Source of the DNA: Litoreibacter roseus
GTDB lineage: Bacteria; Pseudomonadota; Alphaproteobacteria; Rhodobacterales; Rhodobacteraceae
Direction: 5' to 3'
Length of the DNA: 64,000 nt
NCBI RefSeq assembly: GCF_009811795.1
Contig: NZ_BLJE01000001.1
Coordinates: 310,001 to 374,000, forward strand
Numbering within the stretch: position 1 is the stretch's first letter; each line of letters opens with the position of its first letter. The notes beneath the pieces were generated by a model. That model did not search any database. It saw nothing but the letters and a program-made list of their open reading frames with translations, and was not told the DNA's origin. Positions 1-9,957 of the stretch are shown piece by piece. Made by a program: the position numbers and the translations under genes.

Positions 1-43
1 GCAACAGGGCGGCGAGGGTCAGGATGTAGAGTTCGGTGGTCAT
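1..43 (-). CDS. MAPEG-like membrane protein, 5' end only
   Basis: Only the first 14 codons are inside the window, reading MTTELYILTLAALL. That resembles the hydrophobic N-terminus of MAPEG-family membrane proteins, but 14 residues cannot prove the family. Its ATG overlaps the stop of the upstream membrane-protein gene in an ATGA arrangement, so the two are probably translationally coupled. Confidence 0.5.
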   Translation of the reverse strand, partial: MTTELYILTLAALL

Positions 44-507
44 GTGAGCTTGCCTTTGCGTGTCAGAGAATATGACCATCCGATGAGCACGGCATAAATG
101 ATACCCCAGATCATCAGAATTCTGGGACTGAAGTTCGCATTCGAGACCGTGGGGTCGTAGAACAAAAGTTGGGGTGCCAGCGCAAACAACCCGTATATTG
201 AAAAAAGGACCGCTGCCGTCACGATGGCCGCCAGGGTCGTTCTTTTCGACAGCTTCCACGCGAAGACCGCCCAGATGACATGCAGCGCGGCAACGATAAG
301 GCTGAGGCCGATCATCGCGCTTGGTCTGACGATTGGCTCAAGACTTCCCCACATGCTGTTCACGGCCTCGAACAGGTTATAGGTCATAGCCAAAGTGACG
401 AGCGCGCAAAACACCAACGTGACCCAGATGCCGAGTGGTTTTGACATGTTCTGGATGACCTTTGCTTGCGGGTTTGAGGTATGCGGGGATGTCGTGTCGG
501 TGGTCAT
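40..507 (-). CDS. Four-helix integral membrane protein of unknown function
   Basis: A 155-residue protein with a short polar N-terminus (about residues 1-25) and four hydrophobic segments at about 27-50, 62-85, 90-113 and 128-148. This predicts a small inner-membrane protein. I do not recognise the family and see no catalytic motif. The start at 507 is preceded by an AAGGTG ribosome-binding site, and the stop overlaps the next gene by 4 bases (ATGA). It lies downstream of sucB in the leftward suc gene run and may be read as its tail. Confidence 0.75.
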   Translation of the reverse strand: MTTDTTSPHTSNPQAKVIQNMSKPLGIWVTLVFCALVTLAMTYNLFEAVNSMWGSLEPIVRPSAMIGLSLIVAALHVIWAVFAWKLSKRTTLAAIVTAAVLFSIYGLFALAPQLLFYDPTVSNANFSPRILMIWGIIYAVLIGWSYSLTRKGKLT

Positions 508-592
508 GCGTCGTTTGTCACCTTGGAGTGGTGGGTTAGGTCGCCTAGTTTACTGTTGCTTTATAGCCCTAAGGCAGTTGCGATCTCCGACA

Positions 593-820
593 CTAACCCC
601 CTTCTTTCAGACTGACATGGTTTGCCAGTCTGATACCTTTATTGATCTCAGTAACATACGATACGGGAATGCCTGCTATCTTGCAGATATCCCTAATCGA
701 CAGTTCACTAAGAGAGTTCGCATATCTAATGCCAAATAGGTGAATAGTCGTTGCGACCATACCCGCGGAAGCAGAATTGTAATTCGCCTTTAAAATCTGC
801 CCAAATTCCTGTTCAGTCAT
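593..820 (-). CDS. Small HTH-like protein downstream of sucB
   Basis: A 75-residue protein. About residues 38-60 (LSIRDICKIAGIPVSYVTEI) read like a helix-turn-helix, so a DNA-binding role is possible but inferred. The ATG at 820 is preceded by GAGGTT, which overlaps the sucB stop codon, so translation is probably coupled to sucB. The stretch is AT-rich (24 of 60 G+C at 601-660) compared with the suc genes, which suggests it was acquired later. The plus-strand reading frame over the same bases has no comparable signals. Confidence 0.6.
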   Translation of the reverse strand: MTEQEFGQILKANYNSASAGMVATTIHLFGIRYANSLSELSIRDICKIAGIPVSYVTEINKGIRLANHVSLKEGG

Positions 821-827
821 AATAACC

Positions 828-2360
828 TCACAAATCCATCAGTAACCTTCTGGGATCCTCAAGCGCCTCTTTCACGCGGACCAGAAAGGTTACGGCGCCT
901 TTGCCGTCTACGATGCGGTGGTCGTAGCTCAGGGCCAGATACATCATCGGGCGGATGACGACCTCTCCGCCGATGGCCATGGGGCGGTCCTGAATCTTGT
1001 GCATACCCAAGATACCCGATTGCGGCGGGTTCAGGATGGGCGAGGACATGAGCGAGCCGTAGACGCCGCCGTTTGAAATCGTGAAGCTGCCGCCCTGCAT
1101 CTCGGCCATGCTTAGCTTGCCGTCCCGGGCGCGGGCGCCTTTTTCGGCGATGGCCTTTTCGATGGCCGCAAAGCTCATGCTGTCGGCGTCGCGGATCACC
1201 GGCACCACAAGGCCCGTGGGCGTGCCTGCGGCGATGCCCATGTGGACGTAGTTCTTGTATACGATGTCCGTGCCGTCGATCTCGGCGTTGACCTCTGGCA
1301 CTTCTTTCAGGGCATGGCAGCAGGCCTTGGTGAAGAAGGACATGAAGCCCAGTTTCACGCCGTGTTTCTTCAGGAACAGGTCCTTGTATTCATTGCGCAG
1401 CGCCATGACCTCGGTCATGTCGACCTCGTTGTAGGTGGTCAGCATCGCGGCGGTGTTCTGGCTGTCCTTCAGGCGGCGCGCGATGGTCTGGCGCAGGCGG
1501 GTCATCTTCACCCGCTCTTCCCGAGCTGCATCATCGGCGGGGACGGGCGCGCGGGGCGGGGCCTTGGCCTCTGGTGCGGCCTGCGTGCTGGCCTGCAGGG
1601 CCTTCTGGACGTCCTCTTTCATGATGCGCCCGTCGCGGCCCGTGCCGGTGACCTGATCGGCGCTGAGGTTTTTCTCGGCCATCAGTTTGTTGGCGGAGGG
1701 GGCGTTTTCCACGTCCGTGCGACCGGACCCTTGCGGGGCAGGGCTGTCGGCTGGTTTGCTGTCGGCAGCCGGGGCGCTTGCGGCGGCCCCTTCGCCTTGG
1801 GTCATAATGGCCAGCTTGCCGCCAGCCTCGACCGTGTCGCCTTCCCCGGCGAGAATTTCGGTAAGGGTGCCGGCCGCTGGGGCGGGGACCTCGACGGAGA
1901 CCTTGTCGGTTTCCAGCTCGCACAGCATTTCGTCGGCGGCGATGGTGTCGCCTGCTTTCTTGAACCATGTGGACACGGTGGCTTCCGTGACGCTTTCGCC
2001 CAAGGTCGGGACCATGATGTCGAGCGCGTCGCCAGAGCCTGATTTGGCGGTGTCCGGTGTTGCCTTGGCGGTGTCGGTTTCTTCCGGTTTTGCCTTGCTG
2101 TCTTTCTTGGGCGCCGGCGCGGCATCGCCTTCGCTGACCTGGGCCAGAAGGGCATCGACGCCGACGGTCTCGCCTTCGTCTGCCACTATTTCGGACAGGG
2201 TGCCTGCCACGGGGGAGGGCACTTCGACGGTTACCTTGTCGGTTTCCAGCTCGCACAGCATCTCATCGACCGCGACGCTGTCGCCGGGTTTCTTGAACCA
2301 TGTGGCGACGGTCGCTTCGGTGACGCTTTCACCAAGGGTGGGGACGCGGACTTCGGTCAT
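828..2360 (-). CDS. sucB: 2-oxoglutarate dehydrogenase E2, dihydrolipoyl succinyltransferase
   Basis: A 510-residue E2 subunit of the 2-oxoglutarate dehydrogenase complex. It transfers the succinyl group from E1 to CoA through lipoyl-lysine. Two tandem lipoyl domains are present (about 1-78 and 113-190), each with the ELETDKV motif; the first lipoyl lysine is K42. A peripheral subunit-binding domain follows (about 225-260, [13 protein letters not shown]), after an Ala/Pro-rich linker. The C-terminal acyltransferase domain carries the SYDHRIVDG active-site motif. E. coli SucB has one lipoyl domain, so the doubling is notable, although it is known in Rhodobacteraceae. It starts 3 bp after the sucA stop, with an AAGGGA ribosome-binding site, and is clearly in one operon with sucA. 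Confidence 0.97.
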   Translation of the reverse strand: MTEVRVPTLGESVTEATVATWFKKPGDSVAVDEMLCELETDKVTVEVPSPVAGTLSEIVADEGETVGVDALLAQVSEGDAAPAPKKDSKAKPEETDTAKATPDTAKSGSGDALDIMVPTLGESVTEATVSTWFKKAGDTIAADEMLCELETDKVSVEVPAPAAGTLTEILAGEGDTVEAGGKLAIMTQGEGAAASAPAADSKPADSPAPQGSGRTDVENAPSANKLMAEKNLSADQVTGTGRDGRIMKEDVQKALQASTQAAPEAKAPPRAPVPADDAAREERVKMTRLRQTIARRLKDSQNTAAMLTTYNEVDMTEVMALRNEYKDLFLKKHGVKLGFMSFFTKACCHALKEVPEVNAEIDGTDIVYKNYVHMGIAAGTPTGLVVPVIRDADSMSFAAIEKAIAEKGARARDGKLSMAEMQGGSFTISNGGVYGSLMSSPILNPPQSGILGMHKIQDRPMAIGGEVVIRPMMYLALSYDHRIVDGKGAVTFLVRVKEALEDPRRLLMDL

Positions 2361-2363
2361 GGG

Positions 2364-5342
2364 TTATTTCCCTTTGCCTTTGGATTTCTCGATGGTCAGC
2401 GCCTCGTCAACGAGGGCGCTTTGTTGTGCCTTGTGCTGGCTGGCCAGACCCGTCGCGGGTGAGGCTGCTGCGGCCCGACCGACATAGCGGGGGCGCTTGT
2501 GCTTGGATTTGGTGCGGCCCAGAACCCATTCGATGTTGGGCTCCATGAAGCTCCATCCGCCTTGGTTCTTGGGTTCTTCCTGACACCAGATCATTTCCGC
2601 CTGCGGGAAGCGTTCAAGTTCCTGAACGGCAGAGATGGCCGGGAAGGGGTAGAATTGTTCGAACCGCAGGATGTAGACATCGTCGATGCCGCGGGCGTCG
2701 CGTTCTTCCAGCAGATCATAGTAGACCTTGCCCGAGCACATCACGACGCGTTTGATCTTGTTGTCGGCCACCAGCTTGGTGTCGGAGTTGCCGTATTCCG
2801 CATCATCCCACAGCACCCGGTGGAAGGACGAGCCTTCGGTGAAATCCTCAGCCTTGGAGATCGCCAGCTTATGGCGCAGCAGCGATTTCGGCGTCATCAT
2901 GATCAGCGGTTTGCGGAAGGACCGGTGCAGCTGACGGCGCAGGATGTGGAAGTAGTTCGCAGGCGTCGTGCAGTTGGCAACGATCCAGTTGTCGCCGCCG
3001 CACATGGTCAGGAACCGTTCCAGCCGGGCCGACGAGTGCTCGGGGCCCTGACCTTCGTAGCCGTGCGGCAGGAGGCAGACCAGACCGGACATGCGCAGCC
3101 ACTTGCTTTCGCCGGAACTGATGAACTGATCGAACATGATCTGCGCGCCGTTGGCAAAGTCGCCAAACTGCGCTTCCCACAAAACCAGCGCGTTGGGTTC
3201 CGCCAGTGAGTAGCCATATTCGAAGCCCAGAACCGCGTATTCCGAGAGCATGGAGTCGATAACTTCGTACTGGGACTGGCCCGCGCGGATGTGGTTGAGC
3301 GGGTAGTAGCGTTCTTCGGTGTCTTGGTTGATCAAGGCCGAGTGGCGCTGGCTGAATGTGCCCCGCGCACTGTCCTGACCGGACAGACGAACGGGATAAC
3401 CTTCTGTCAAAAGCGAACCAAATGCCAGCGCTTCGCCTGTTGCCCAGTCGAAACCCTTTCCATTTTCGAACATTTTGGACCGTGACTCCAAAAGGCGTCC
3501 GATGGTCTTATGAACAGGGAAGCCCTCGGGTGGGACGGTCAGGGCCTTACCGATCTCGGCCATTGTCTCGCTGGAAATCGCGGTCGCGCCGCGCTGGTAG
3601 TCGTCGGTGTGGCGGTCCAGATGGGACCACTTGCCGTCCAGCCAGTCGGCCTTGTTGGGTTTGTAGTCCTTGCCCGACTCAAACTCTTCGTTCAAATGGG
3701 CCTGAAACGCGGCTTTCATGTCTTCGATCTCACCCTCGGGGATGAGGCCATCCTTGACCAGCCGTTCGGTGTAGAGCGTCAGCGTGGTCTTGTGCTTCTT
3801 GATCTGCTTGTACATCAGCGGGTTCGTGAACATGGGCTCGTCGCCCTCGTTATGGCCGAACCGGCGATAGCAGATGATGTCGAGCACCACGTCCTTGTGG
3901 AATTTCTGGCGGAACTCGATGGCGACCTTCGCCGCGTGGACCACGGCCTCGGGATCATCGCCGTTCACGTGGAAAATCGGCGCCTCCACCATCAGGGCGA
4001 TGTCCGTGGGATATGGGCTGGAGCGCGAGAAATGCGGCGCGGTCGTGAAGCCGATCTGGTTGTTGACGACGATATGGATCGTGCCGCCCGTGCGGTGGCC
4101 TTTCAGGCCGGACAGACCGAACCCCTCGGCCACGACGCCCTGACCCGCAAAGGCCGCGTCCCCGTGCAGCAGCACCGGCAGGCAGGTTGTCCGGTCGGTG
4201 TCGTTGTTCTGGTCCTGCTTGGCGCGGGCCTTGCCTAGAACGACCGGATTGACCGCCTCCAGGTGGGACGGGTTCGCGGTCAGCGACAGATGGACGATGT
4301 TGCCGTCAAATTCCCGGTCCGAGGACGCGCCAAGGTGGTACTTCACATCGCCTGAGCCGTCGACGCTTTCGGGTTTGAAGCTGCCGCCCTGAAATTCGTT
4401 GAAGATCGCCTTGTAGGGTTTGCCCATCACATTGGCGAGCACACTCAGACGTCCCCGGTGGGGCATGCCGATCACGATATCCTCGACGCCAAGGGCACCG
4501 CCGCGTTTGATGATCTGTTCCATTGCCGGGATCAGGCTTTCGCCACCGTCCAGACCGAACCGCTTAGTGCCGGTGTATTTGACGTGGAGGAATTTTTCGA
4601 ACCCCTCCGCCTCGACCAGTTTGTTCAGGATCGCGCGACGGCCTTCACGGGTGAAGTGAATTTCCTTGCCCAACCCCTCGATCCGTTCTTTCAGCCAGCC
4701 GGCCTGTTCCGGGTCCGAGATGTGCATGTATTGCAGGGCAAACGTGCCGCAATAGGTCCGCTCGAGGATGGCGATGATCTCACGCATCGAAGCCGTTTCC
4801 AGCCCCAGCACGTTGTCGATGAAGATCGGACGGTCCATGTCGGCCTCGGTGAAACCGTAGGATTTCGGGTCCAGCTCCGGATGTGGCACCGGCTCTTTCA
4901 TCCCAAGCGGGTCCAGATCGGCGGCCAGATGCCCGCGGATCCGGTAGGCCCGGATGATCATAATAGCGCGGATGCTGTCCAGAACGGCGGCGCGGATCTG
5001 CGTGTCGGTTACCTGAACGCCGGCTTCTTCCGCCTTGCCCTTGATTTTTTGTGCGACCTCGCCTGCGTCCTTGGTGTCCGCAGGCCATTGGCCGTCCAGG
5101 GCAGACGTCAGATCGTCTGCTGGCATCGGCGGCCAGTCCGTGCGCGCCCAGGAGGGGCCTTCTGCCTCGCGTTTCACATCCGTGTCCGCATCGCCCAGTG
5201 CCGCAAAAAACGCCCGCCAGCCTTCGTCGACCGCGTTGGGATCGTTGGCGTAGCGCGCATAAAGCTGTTCTAGGTATTCCGCATTGTGCCCCTGCATGAA
5301 GGAGGAGGCATGGAACTGGTCGTTGGGGGAGTGTTCGGTCAT
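2364..5342 (-). CDS. sucA: 2-oxoglutarate dehydrogenase E1 component
   Basis: A thiamine-diphosphate-dependent E1 subunit of 992 residues that decarboxylates 2-oxoglutarate in the TCA cycle. The N-terminus (SSFMQGHNAEYLEQLYARY) matches the E2-binding arm of SucA. The central part has the HGDAAFAGQGVVAEG and NNQIGFTT segments of the ThDP domain. The C-terminal transketolase-like part has FGDFANGAQ and LLPHGYEGQGPEHSSARLER. An in-frame reading extends to 5432, but I chose the ATG at 5342 because GGAGGT sits directly upstream and the family N-terminus begins there. That ATG overlaps the stop of the upstream DUF805 gene (ATGA). Confidence 0.97.
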   Translation of the reverse strand: MTEHSPNDQFHASSFMQGHNAEYLEQLYARYANDPNAVDEGWRAFFAALGDADTDVKREAEGPSWARTDWPPMPADDLTSALDGQWPADTKDAGEVAQKIKGKAEEAGVQVTDTQIRAAVLDSIRAIMIIRAYRIRGHLAADLDPLGMKEPVPHPELDPKSYGFTEADMDRPIFIDNVLGLETASMREIIAILERTYCGTFALQYMHISDPEQAGWLKERIEGLGKEIHFTREGRRAILNKLVEAEGFEKFLHVKYTGTKRFGLDGGESLIPAMEQIIKRGGALGVEDIVIGMPHRGRLSVLANVMGKPYKAIFNEFQGGSFKPESVDGSGDVKYHLGASSDREFDGNIVHLSLTANPSHLEAVNPVVLGKARAKQDQNNDTDRTTCLPVLLHGDAAFAGQGVVAEGFGLSGLKGHRTGGTIHIVVNNQIGFTTAPHFSRSSPYPTDIALMVEAPIFHVNGDDPEAVVHAAKVAIEFRQKFHKDVVLDIICYRRFGHNEGDEPMFTNPLMYKQIKKHKTTLTLYTERLVKDGLIPEGEIEDMKAAFQAHLNEEFESGKDYKPNKADWLDGKWSHLDRHTDDYQRGATAISSETMAEIGKALTVPPEGFPVHKTIGRLLESRSKMFENGKGFDWATGEALAFGSLLTEGYPVRLSGQDSARGTFSQRHSALINQDTEERYYPLNHIRAGQSQYEVIDSMLSEYAVLGFEYGYSLAEPNALVLWEAQFGDFANGAQIMFDQFISSGESKWLRMSGLVCLLPHGYEGQGPEHSSARLERFLTMCGGDNWIVANCTTPANYFHILRRQLHRSFRKPLIMMTPKSLLRHKLAISKAEDFTEGSSFHRVLWDDAEYGNSDTKLVADNKIKRVVMCSGKVYYDLLEERDARGIDDVYILRFEQFYPFPAISAVQELERFPQAEMIWCQEEPKNQGGWSFMEPNIEWVLGRTKSKHKRPRYVGRAAAASPATGLASQHKAQQSALVDEALTIEKSKGKGK

Positions 5343-5770
5343 GGGGTTACCTCCATTGGAGAGAGAGCTAGAGCGTCGGATGCGGATGGACCTGTCAGCA
5401 TCCAGAATGCGCTTAACTTGGCTATGGTCCATAGGATTGCATAGAACAGGAAGACAAGGGGGTCCGAATGATACGTATCATCCGCGATGATCGTGTCTAA
5501 GACGGCGTTGAAGAAGAACAGGACGGGGCTGAGGATCAGGATCCACCAGACCCATTTGCCCTGATCCCGCATGCGTCGAACCGCCGCCGCGTGCAGTGGA
5601 ACAAGGCTTGCCACCCAAACCAACAGCCCCAGCAGAGGACTGATATCCAAGGCGATCCACATGGCAACGCTGACAACGGCCCAGAACCACCAGAACTCAC
5701 CGCGGGACGCCTCGCCCGAAAATGTCGCGTATTTGCGCAGGCAGGTTTTTGTGGCGTTGATCGGGCCCAT
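5339..5770 (-). CDS. DUF805 membrane protein (first copy)
   Basis: A 143-residue DUF805-family inner-membrane protein of unknown function. The family signature near the N-terminus reads YATFSGEASRGEFWWFW, followed by several hydrophobic helices and an RRMRDQGK loop typical of the family. The ATG at 5770 shares one base with the upstream stop (TGATG); a GTG one codon earlier is possible. Its stop overlaps the sucA start, so sucA translation is likely coupled to it. A second, AT-richer DUF805 gene lies at 6446-6958. Why DUF805 genes sit inside a suc operon is unknown. Confidence 0.85.
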   Translation of the reverse strand: MGPINATKTCLRKYATFSGEASRGEFWWFWAVVSVAMWIALDISPLLGLLVWVASLVPLHAAAVRRMRDQGKWVWWILILSPVLFFFNAVLDTIIADDTYHSDPLVFLFYAILWTIAKLSAFWMLTGPSASDALALSPMEVTP

Positions 5771-6429
5771 CACTGCGCCTCCGCGTCAAAGCTGTTGGAT
5801 GTCACCAGAACAGAATTTGCGGTCACGGGGGTGTCCAGCTTTTCGGACAGGGTTTCGGTGTTCAGAAGTGTCAGCGTGGCGTCCGCGCCGGGGGCTGCGG
5901 TCAGCGGGTTGCCTGCAGGCAGGGGCAGGAAGTCCGGCTGCGGTCCGGCAGGCAGGGTGATAGCGGCCAGCGCGCTGAGCGTCGTGGCTTCCGAAAGGGA
6001 CGCGCGACAGGTGATCAGGCGCATGTTGGGCGTGGGGGCCTGCCACGCCAGAAGCAGTGTTTCAGGCTGGTCCTCGGTGGTTCGGGTCAGGATGCGGGTC
6101 TTGCTCTGGTCGATATCGACCTTGCGGGCGAACCCCGCGACGGTTTTGCGCTGTAGATCAAGGATCGCCTGCAGCGTCTCACCGCCCGTATCGCCCGTAA
6201 AGTAGAACACCAGCTGGGGCCAGACCAGTTGCTCGGCCACAATCTCGGGCAGGGGTCGTTCGTCCACGACGGCCCAGCCTTCGCCGGACAGGGCCGCAAC
6301 TGCGTCCTCTACGGCCGCGGCCTTGGTGTGACAGGCAGCGATGGTCGCATCGATGCTTTGTGCCAAGCCGGCAGACGCCGCCAGAACGGTGCCAAGCGCG
6401 AAGCCCGTTATGGCGGTTAAGCGGATCAT
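5770..6429 (-). CDS. Secreted protein of unknown function
   Basis: A 219-residue protein with an N-terminal signal peptide (MIRLTAITGFALGTVLAASAG, cleavage likely after AGLAQ). The mature part has no domain I recognise. The reading frame is open to 6537, but the ATG at 6429 gives a classical signal peptide and is the better start. The gene sits between two DUF805 genes, 16 bp after one and overlapping the other by one base, so the three form a tight sub-operon between sucD and sucA. A periplasmic location is inferred. Confidence 0.75.
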   Translation of the reverse strand: MIRLTAITGFALGTVLAASAGLAQSIDATIAACHTKAAAVEDAVAALSGEGWAVVDERPLPEIVAEQLVWPQLVFYFTGDTGGETLQAILDLQRKTVAGFARKVDIDQSKTRILTRTTEDQPETLLLAWQAPTPNMRLITCRASLSEATTLSALAAITLPAGPQPDFLPLPAGNPLTAAPGADATLTLLNTETLSEKLDTPVTANSVLVTSNSFDAEAQ

Positions 6430-6445
6430 TGGTCGGTCGCCTTGG

Positions 6446-6958
6446 TCATTGCGGCACCTCGTGAGAATCAGGCCCATATTCGTTGGGGCCGGATTCAGAG
6501 GGATGAAGCGCAAGAATAAATGGCGTAAGCATTCCAACTGCTAAAAGAAGCATTGCAATCGTGGTTGGTACATCTGAATTCCCGAACGCTGCAAGAATCA
6601 GAATTGCGACCGCCGCCAAAAAAGTAAAAACTGGTGTGATTGCTAGAATACCGCGGAAGCCGACATCGTGCATCCGTCTCCAACCTACAGCTATAAGCGG
6701 GACGAATATAACCGCTGCCGCCCCTAACATGAGAGGTCCAGCGTGCAGTGCTATCGTGATTTTTAGACCACTATCCGTCTCGTGTCGTAGACTTATCCAA
6801 TAGATACTATTTGGGAATACTGACAACTCGATCCGTCGTATCAGTGATATGATCGAAGCCGACAACGCAAAAAACCACCAGAATTCCGACCGCGAGGCGC
6901 GGCCGGAAAACGTGACATACTTCCGAAAACAGGTTTTGACCGACTGGATTGGGGTCAT
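6446..6958 (-). CDS. DUF805 membrane protein (second, AT-rich copy)
   Basis: A 170-residue DUF805-family protein. It has the signature YVTFSGRASRSEFWWFF, several transmembrane helices and the GWRRMHDVGFRG loop. I start it at the ATG at 6958 (MTPIQSVKTCFRKY), which aligns with the start of the copy at 5339-5770; upstream in-frame residues look non-coding. Base composition is unlike the flanking suc genes: 26 of 60 G+C at 6541-6600, against 41 of 60 at 7081-7140 in sucD. The two copies are diverged, so this looks like a separate acquisition rather than a recent tandem duplication. Confidence 0.85.
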   Translation of the reverse strand: MTPIQSVKTCFRKYVTFSGRASRSEFWWFFALSASIISLIRRIELSVFPNSIYWISLRHETDSGLKITIALHAGPLMLGAAAVIFVPLIAVGWRRMHDVGFRGILAITPVFTFLAAVAILILAAFGNSDVPTTIAMLLLAVGMLTPFILALHPSESGPNEYGPDSHEVPQ

Positions 6959-7007
6959 GGTCGCGCCTCGCCCTCGGAACCTATGCGTGGTCCGTTCGAC
7001 ATTTGCC

Positions 7008-7889
7008 CTAGCCAATCGCCTTCAGAACGGCCTCGCCGAGGCCTGCGGGGCTGTCGGCGACAACGATGCCTGCGGCTTGCATGGCTTCGATCTTGTCATC
7101 CGCGCCGCCCTTGCCGCCTGCCACGATGGCACCCGCGTGGCCCATGCGGCGTCCGGGAGGGGCTGTGCGGCCAGCAATGAAGCCCGCGGTGGGCTTCCAA
7201 CGGCCTTTCTTTTTCTCGTCCGCGAGGAACTGAGCGGCTTCCTCTTCGGCGCTGCCGCCGATCTCGCCGATCATGATGATCGACTGCGTCTCGTCATCGG
7301 CCAGGAACCATTCCAGCACATCGATATGCTCGGTTCCCTTGATCGGGTCGCCGCCGATGCCCACGCAGGTGGATTGGCCAAGACCCACATCGGTGGTCTG
7401 CTTGACCGCCTCGTAGGTCAGTGTGCCCGAGCGGCTGACGACGCCGACGCTGCCGCGTTTGTGGATGTGGCCCGGCATGATGCCGATCTTGCAGGCGTCC
7501 GGCGTGATGACACCGGGGCAGTTCGGCCCGATCAGGATCGTGTCGGAGCCTTCGAGCGCGCGCTTGACCTTCATCATGTCGAGGACCGGGATCCCTTCCG
7601 TGATGCAGCAGACCAGCGGAATCTCGGCATCGATGGCCTCAAGGATCGAGTCCGCGGCGAAGGGCGGGGGCACGTAGATGACGGAGGCATTCGCGCCGGT
7701 TTCGTGCACCGCCTCGTGGCAGGAGTTGAAGACCGGCAGGTCCAGATGGCTCTGCCCGCCTTTGCTGGGTGTCACACCGCCGACCATCTTGGTGCCGTAA
7801 GCAATGGCTTGCTCGGAATGGAACGTGCCCTGAGAGCCGGTAAAGCCCTGACAGATCACTTTGGTGTTTTCGTCGATGAGGACTGCCAT
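7008..7889 (-). CDS. sucD: Succinyl-CoA synthetase alpha subunit
   Basis: A 293-residue CoA- and nucleotide-binding subunit. It interconverts succinyl-CoA and succinate with substrate-level phosphorylation. The N-terminal CoA-binding Rossmann fold begins [27 protein letters not shown] and [12 protein letters not shown] are family motifs, and the phosphohistidine lies in RRMGHAGAI near residue 250. The start at 7889 has a strong GAAGGAG ribosome-binding site. It is separated from its partner sucC by a small lipoprotein gene, although sucCD are usually adjacent. Confidence 0.97.
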   Translation of the reverse strand: MAVLIDENTKVICQGFTGSQGTFHSEQAIAYGTKMVGGVTPSKGGQSHLDLPVFNSCHEAVHETGANASVIYVPPPFAADSILEAIDAEIPLVCCITEGIPVLDMMKVKRALEGSDTILIGPNCPGVITPDACKIGIMPGHIHKRGSVGVVSRSGTLTYEAVKQTTDVGLGQSTCVGIGGDPIKGTEHIDVLEWFLADDETQSIIMIGEIGGSAEEEAAQFLADEKKKGRWKPTAGFIAGRTAPPGRRMGHAGAIVAGGKGGADDKIEAMQAAGIVVADSPAGLGEAVLKAIG

Positions 7890-7909
7890 TTTTGTGGCTC
7901 CTTCGCTAG

Positions 7910-8443
7910 CTATCTAATTTGTTGGAGTTCGATGGACGAGTATATTGGTCCAGCGGTTTGTGTGGGCTTTGGTCCTGAGACGATGTATACCTTCCGTCCC
8001 GCGACTGGTTTCTCTGCACGTAATGTTGTTCTCGAAGAATTTCTGCGTACGCTGTAAGTAGTCGTCCTGCCGATGTATTTCTCCGCCATAAGGCTTTGGA
8101 TTTCCTCAACTTCGCCAACCGAAACACTTGTCGTCGTCACGTAGCAGTAGTCATATTTAGCTTTGCCCAGCGAAACAAACTCAGAAGTTGTGGTACCCGT
8201 GACAGCGTATATCCAGTTTGGTTCGCTGAAATACCGGGTTCCTCCTTCGGATGTATCTGAGATTCGCTCTAAATCAGAGCTTTCGAGAAGACTTGTTGAT
8301 TTGGCAGGGTTTCCTAAGCCAGCCATACAAACAGTCTCGAAGAGCATTTTGACCTCTTGGAACGCGCTACGCTGCGCAACAGGCGTGGTGGCACAACCCG
8401 CTACGAAACCAACGGCAACCAAGGAGTAAGCAAGGGTTTTCAT
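7910..8443 (-). CDS. Predicted lipoprotein inserted between sucC and sucD
   Basis: A 177-residue protein with a lipoprotein signal: [17 protein letters not shown], lipobox VAGC, acylated Cys at residue 17. I chose the ATG at 8443 rather than an upstream one at 8473 because it places the signal at the N-terminus. The mature part is rich in Ser/Thr and has no domain I recognise. The composition is AT-rich (29 of 60 G+C at 7981-8040). The gene splits sucC from sucD, so it would be co-transcribed with them. Confidence 0.7.
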   Translation of the reverse strand: MKTLAYSLVAVGFVAGCATTPVAQRSAFQEVKMLFETVCMAGLGNPAKSTSLLESSDLERISDTSEGGTRYFSEPNWIYAVTGTTTSEFVSLGKAKYDYCYVTTTSVSVGEVEEIQSLMAEKYIGRTTTYSVRRNSSRTTLRAEKPVAGRKVYIVSGPKPTQTAGPIYSSIELQQIR

Positions 8444-8524
8444 TCGTTCAGCCTTAGAGAAGTTGAGAACCATGTGCCGACTGAATAGAGGGTTGTTGAA
8501 TAACGCATCTCCGTCAGACCAAAT

Positions 8525-9718
<1,194 letters not shown>

Positions 9719-9815
9719 GGCCGCATCTCCATATAACGTCAGTTCATGCTGTGTTGGCATGCCGCGGGATGCAGATGAACTGTTATTTTGCTGACTCCGC
9801 CGAAAAAGCGACATT

Positions 9816-9846
9816 TGTGATCACAGGAAAAAATGGTGTGATCACA
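9816..9846 (-). promoter_or_regulatory. Paired TGTGATCACA operator upstream of sucC
   Basis: Two perfect 10-bp palindromes TGTGATCACA occur at 9816-9825 and 9837-9846. Their starts are 21 bp apart, about two helical turns. They lie 97-128 bp upstream of the sucC GTG. Read on the minus strand the arrangement is TTGTGATCACAC, a short linker ending TCC, then TGTGATCACAA. The same architecture occurs at 35644-35674 upstream of sdhC. A CRP site would be TGTGA-N6-TCACA, so this is not one. The regulator is unknown. The rest of 9719-9957 holds the presumed sucC promoter and no gene. Confidence 0.7.
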
Positions 9847-9957
9847 AGGCGCTGCATTTTACGGGAATCTTAAACGTCTGGCGGATTTCGCTGCTGCCGC
9901 AGGCCTTCGGTCTTTGATGCATAGACGTGTCAAATCCGAGGGATATCTACGGGGTCT

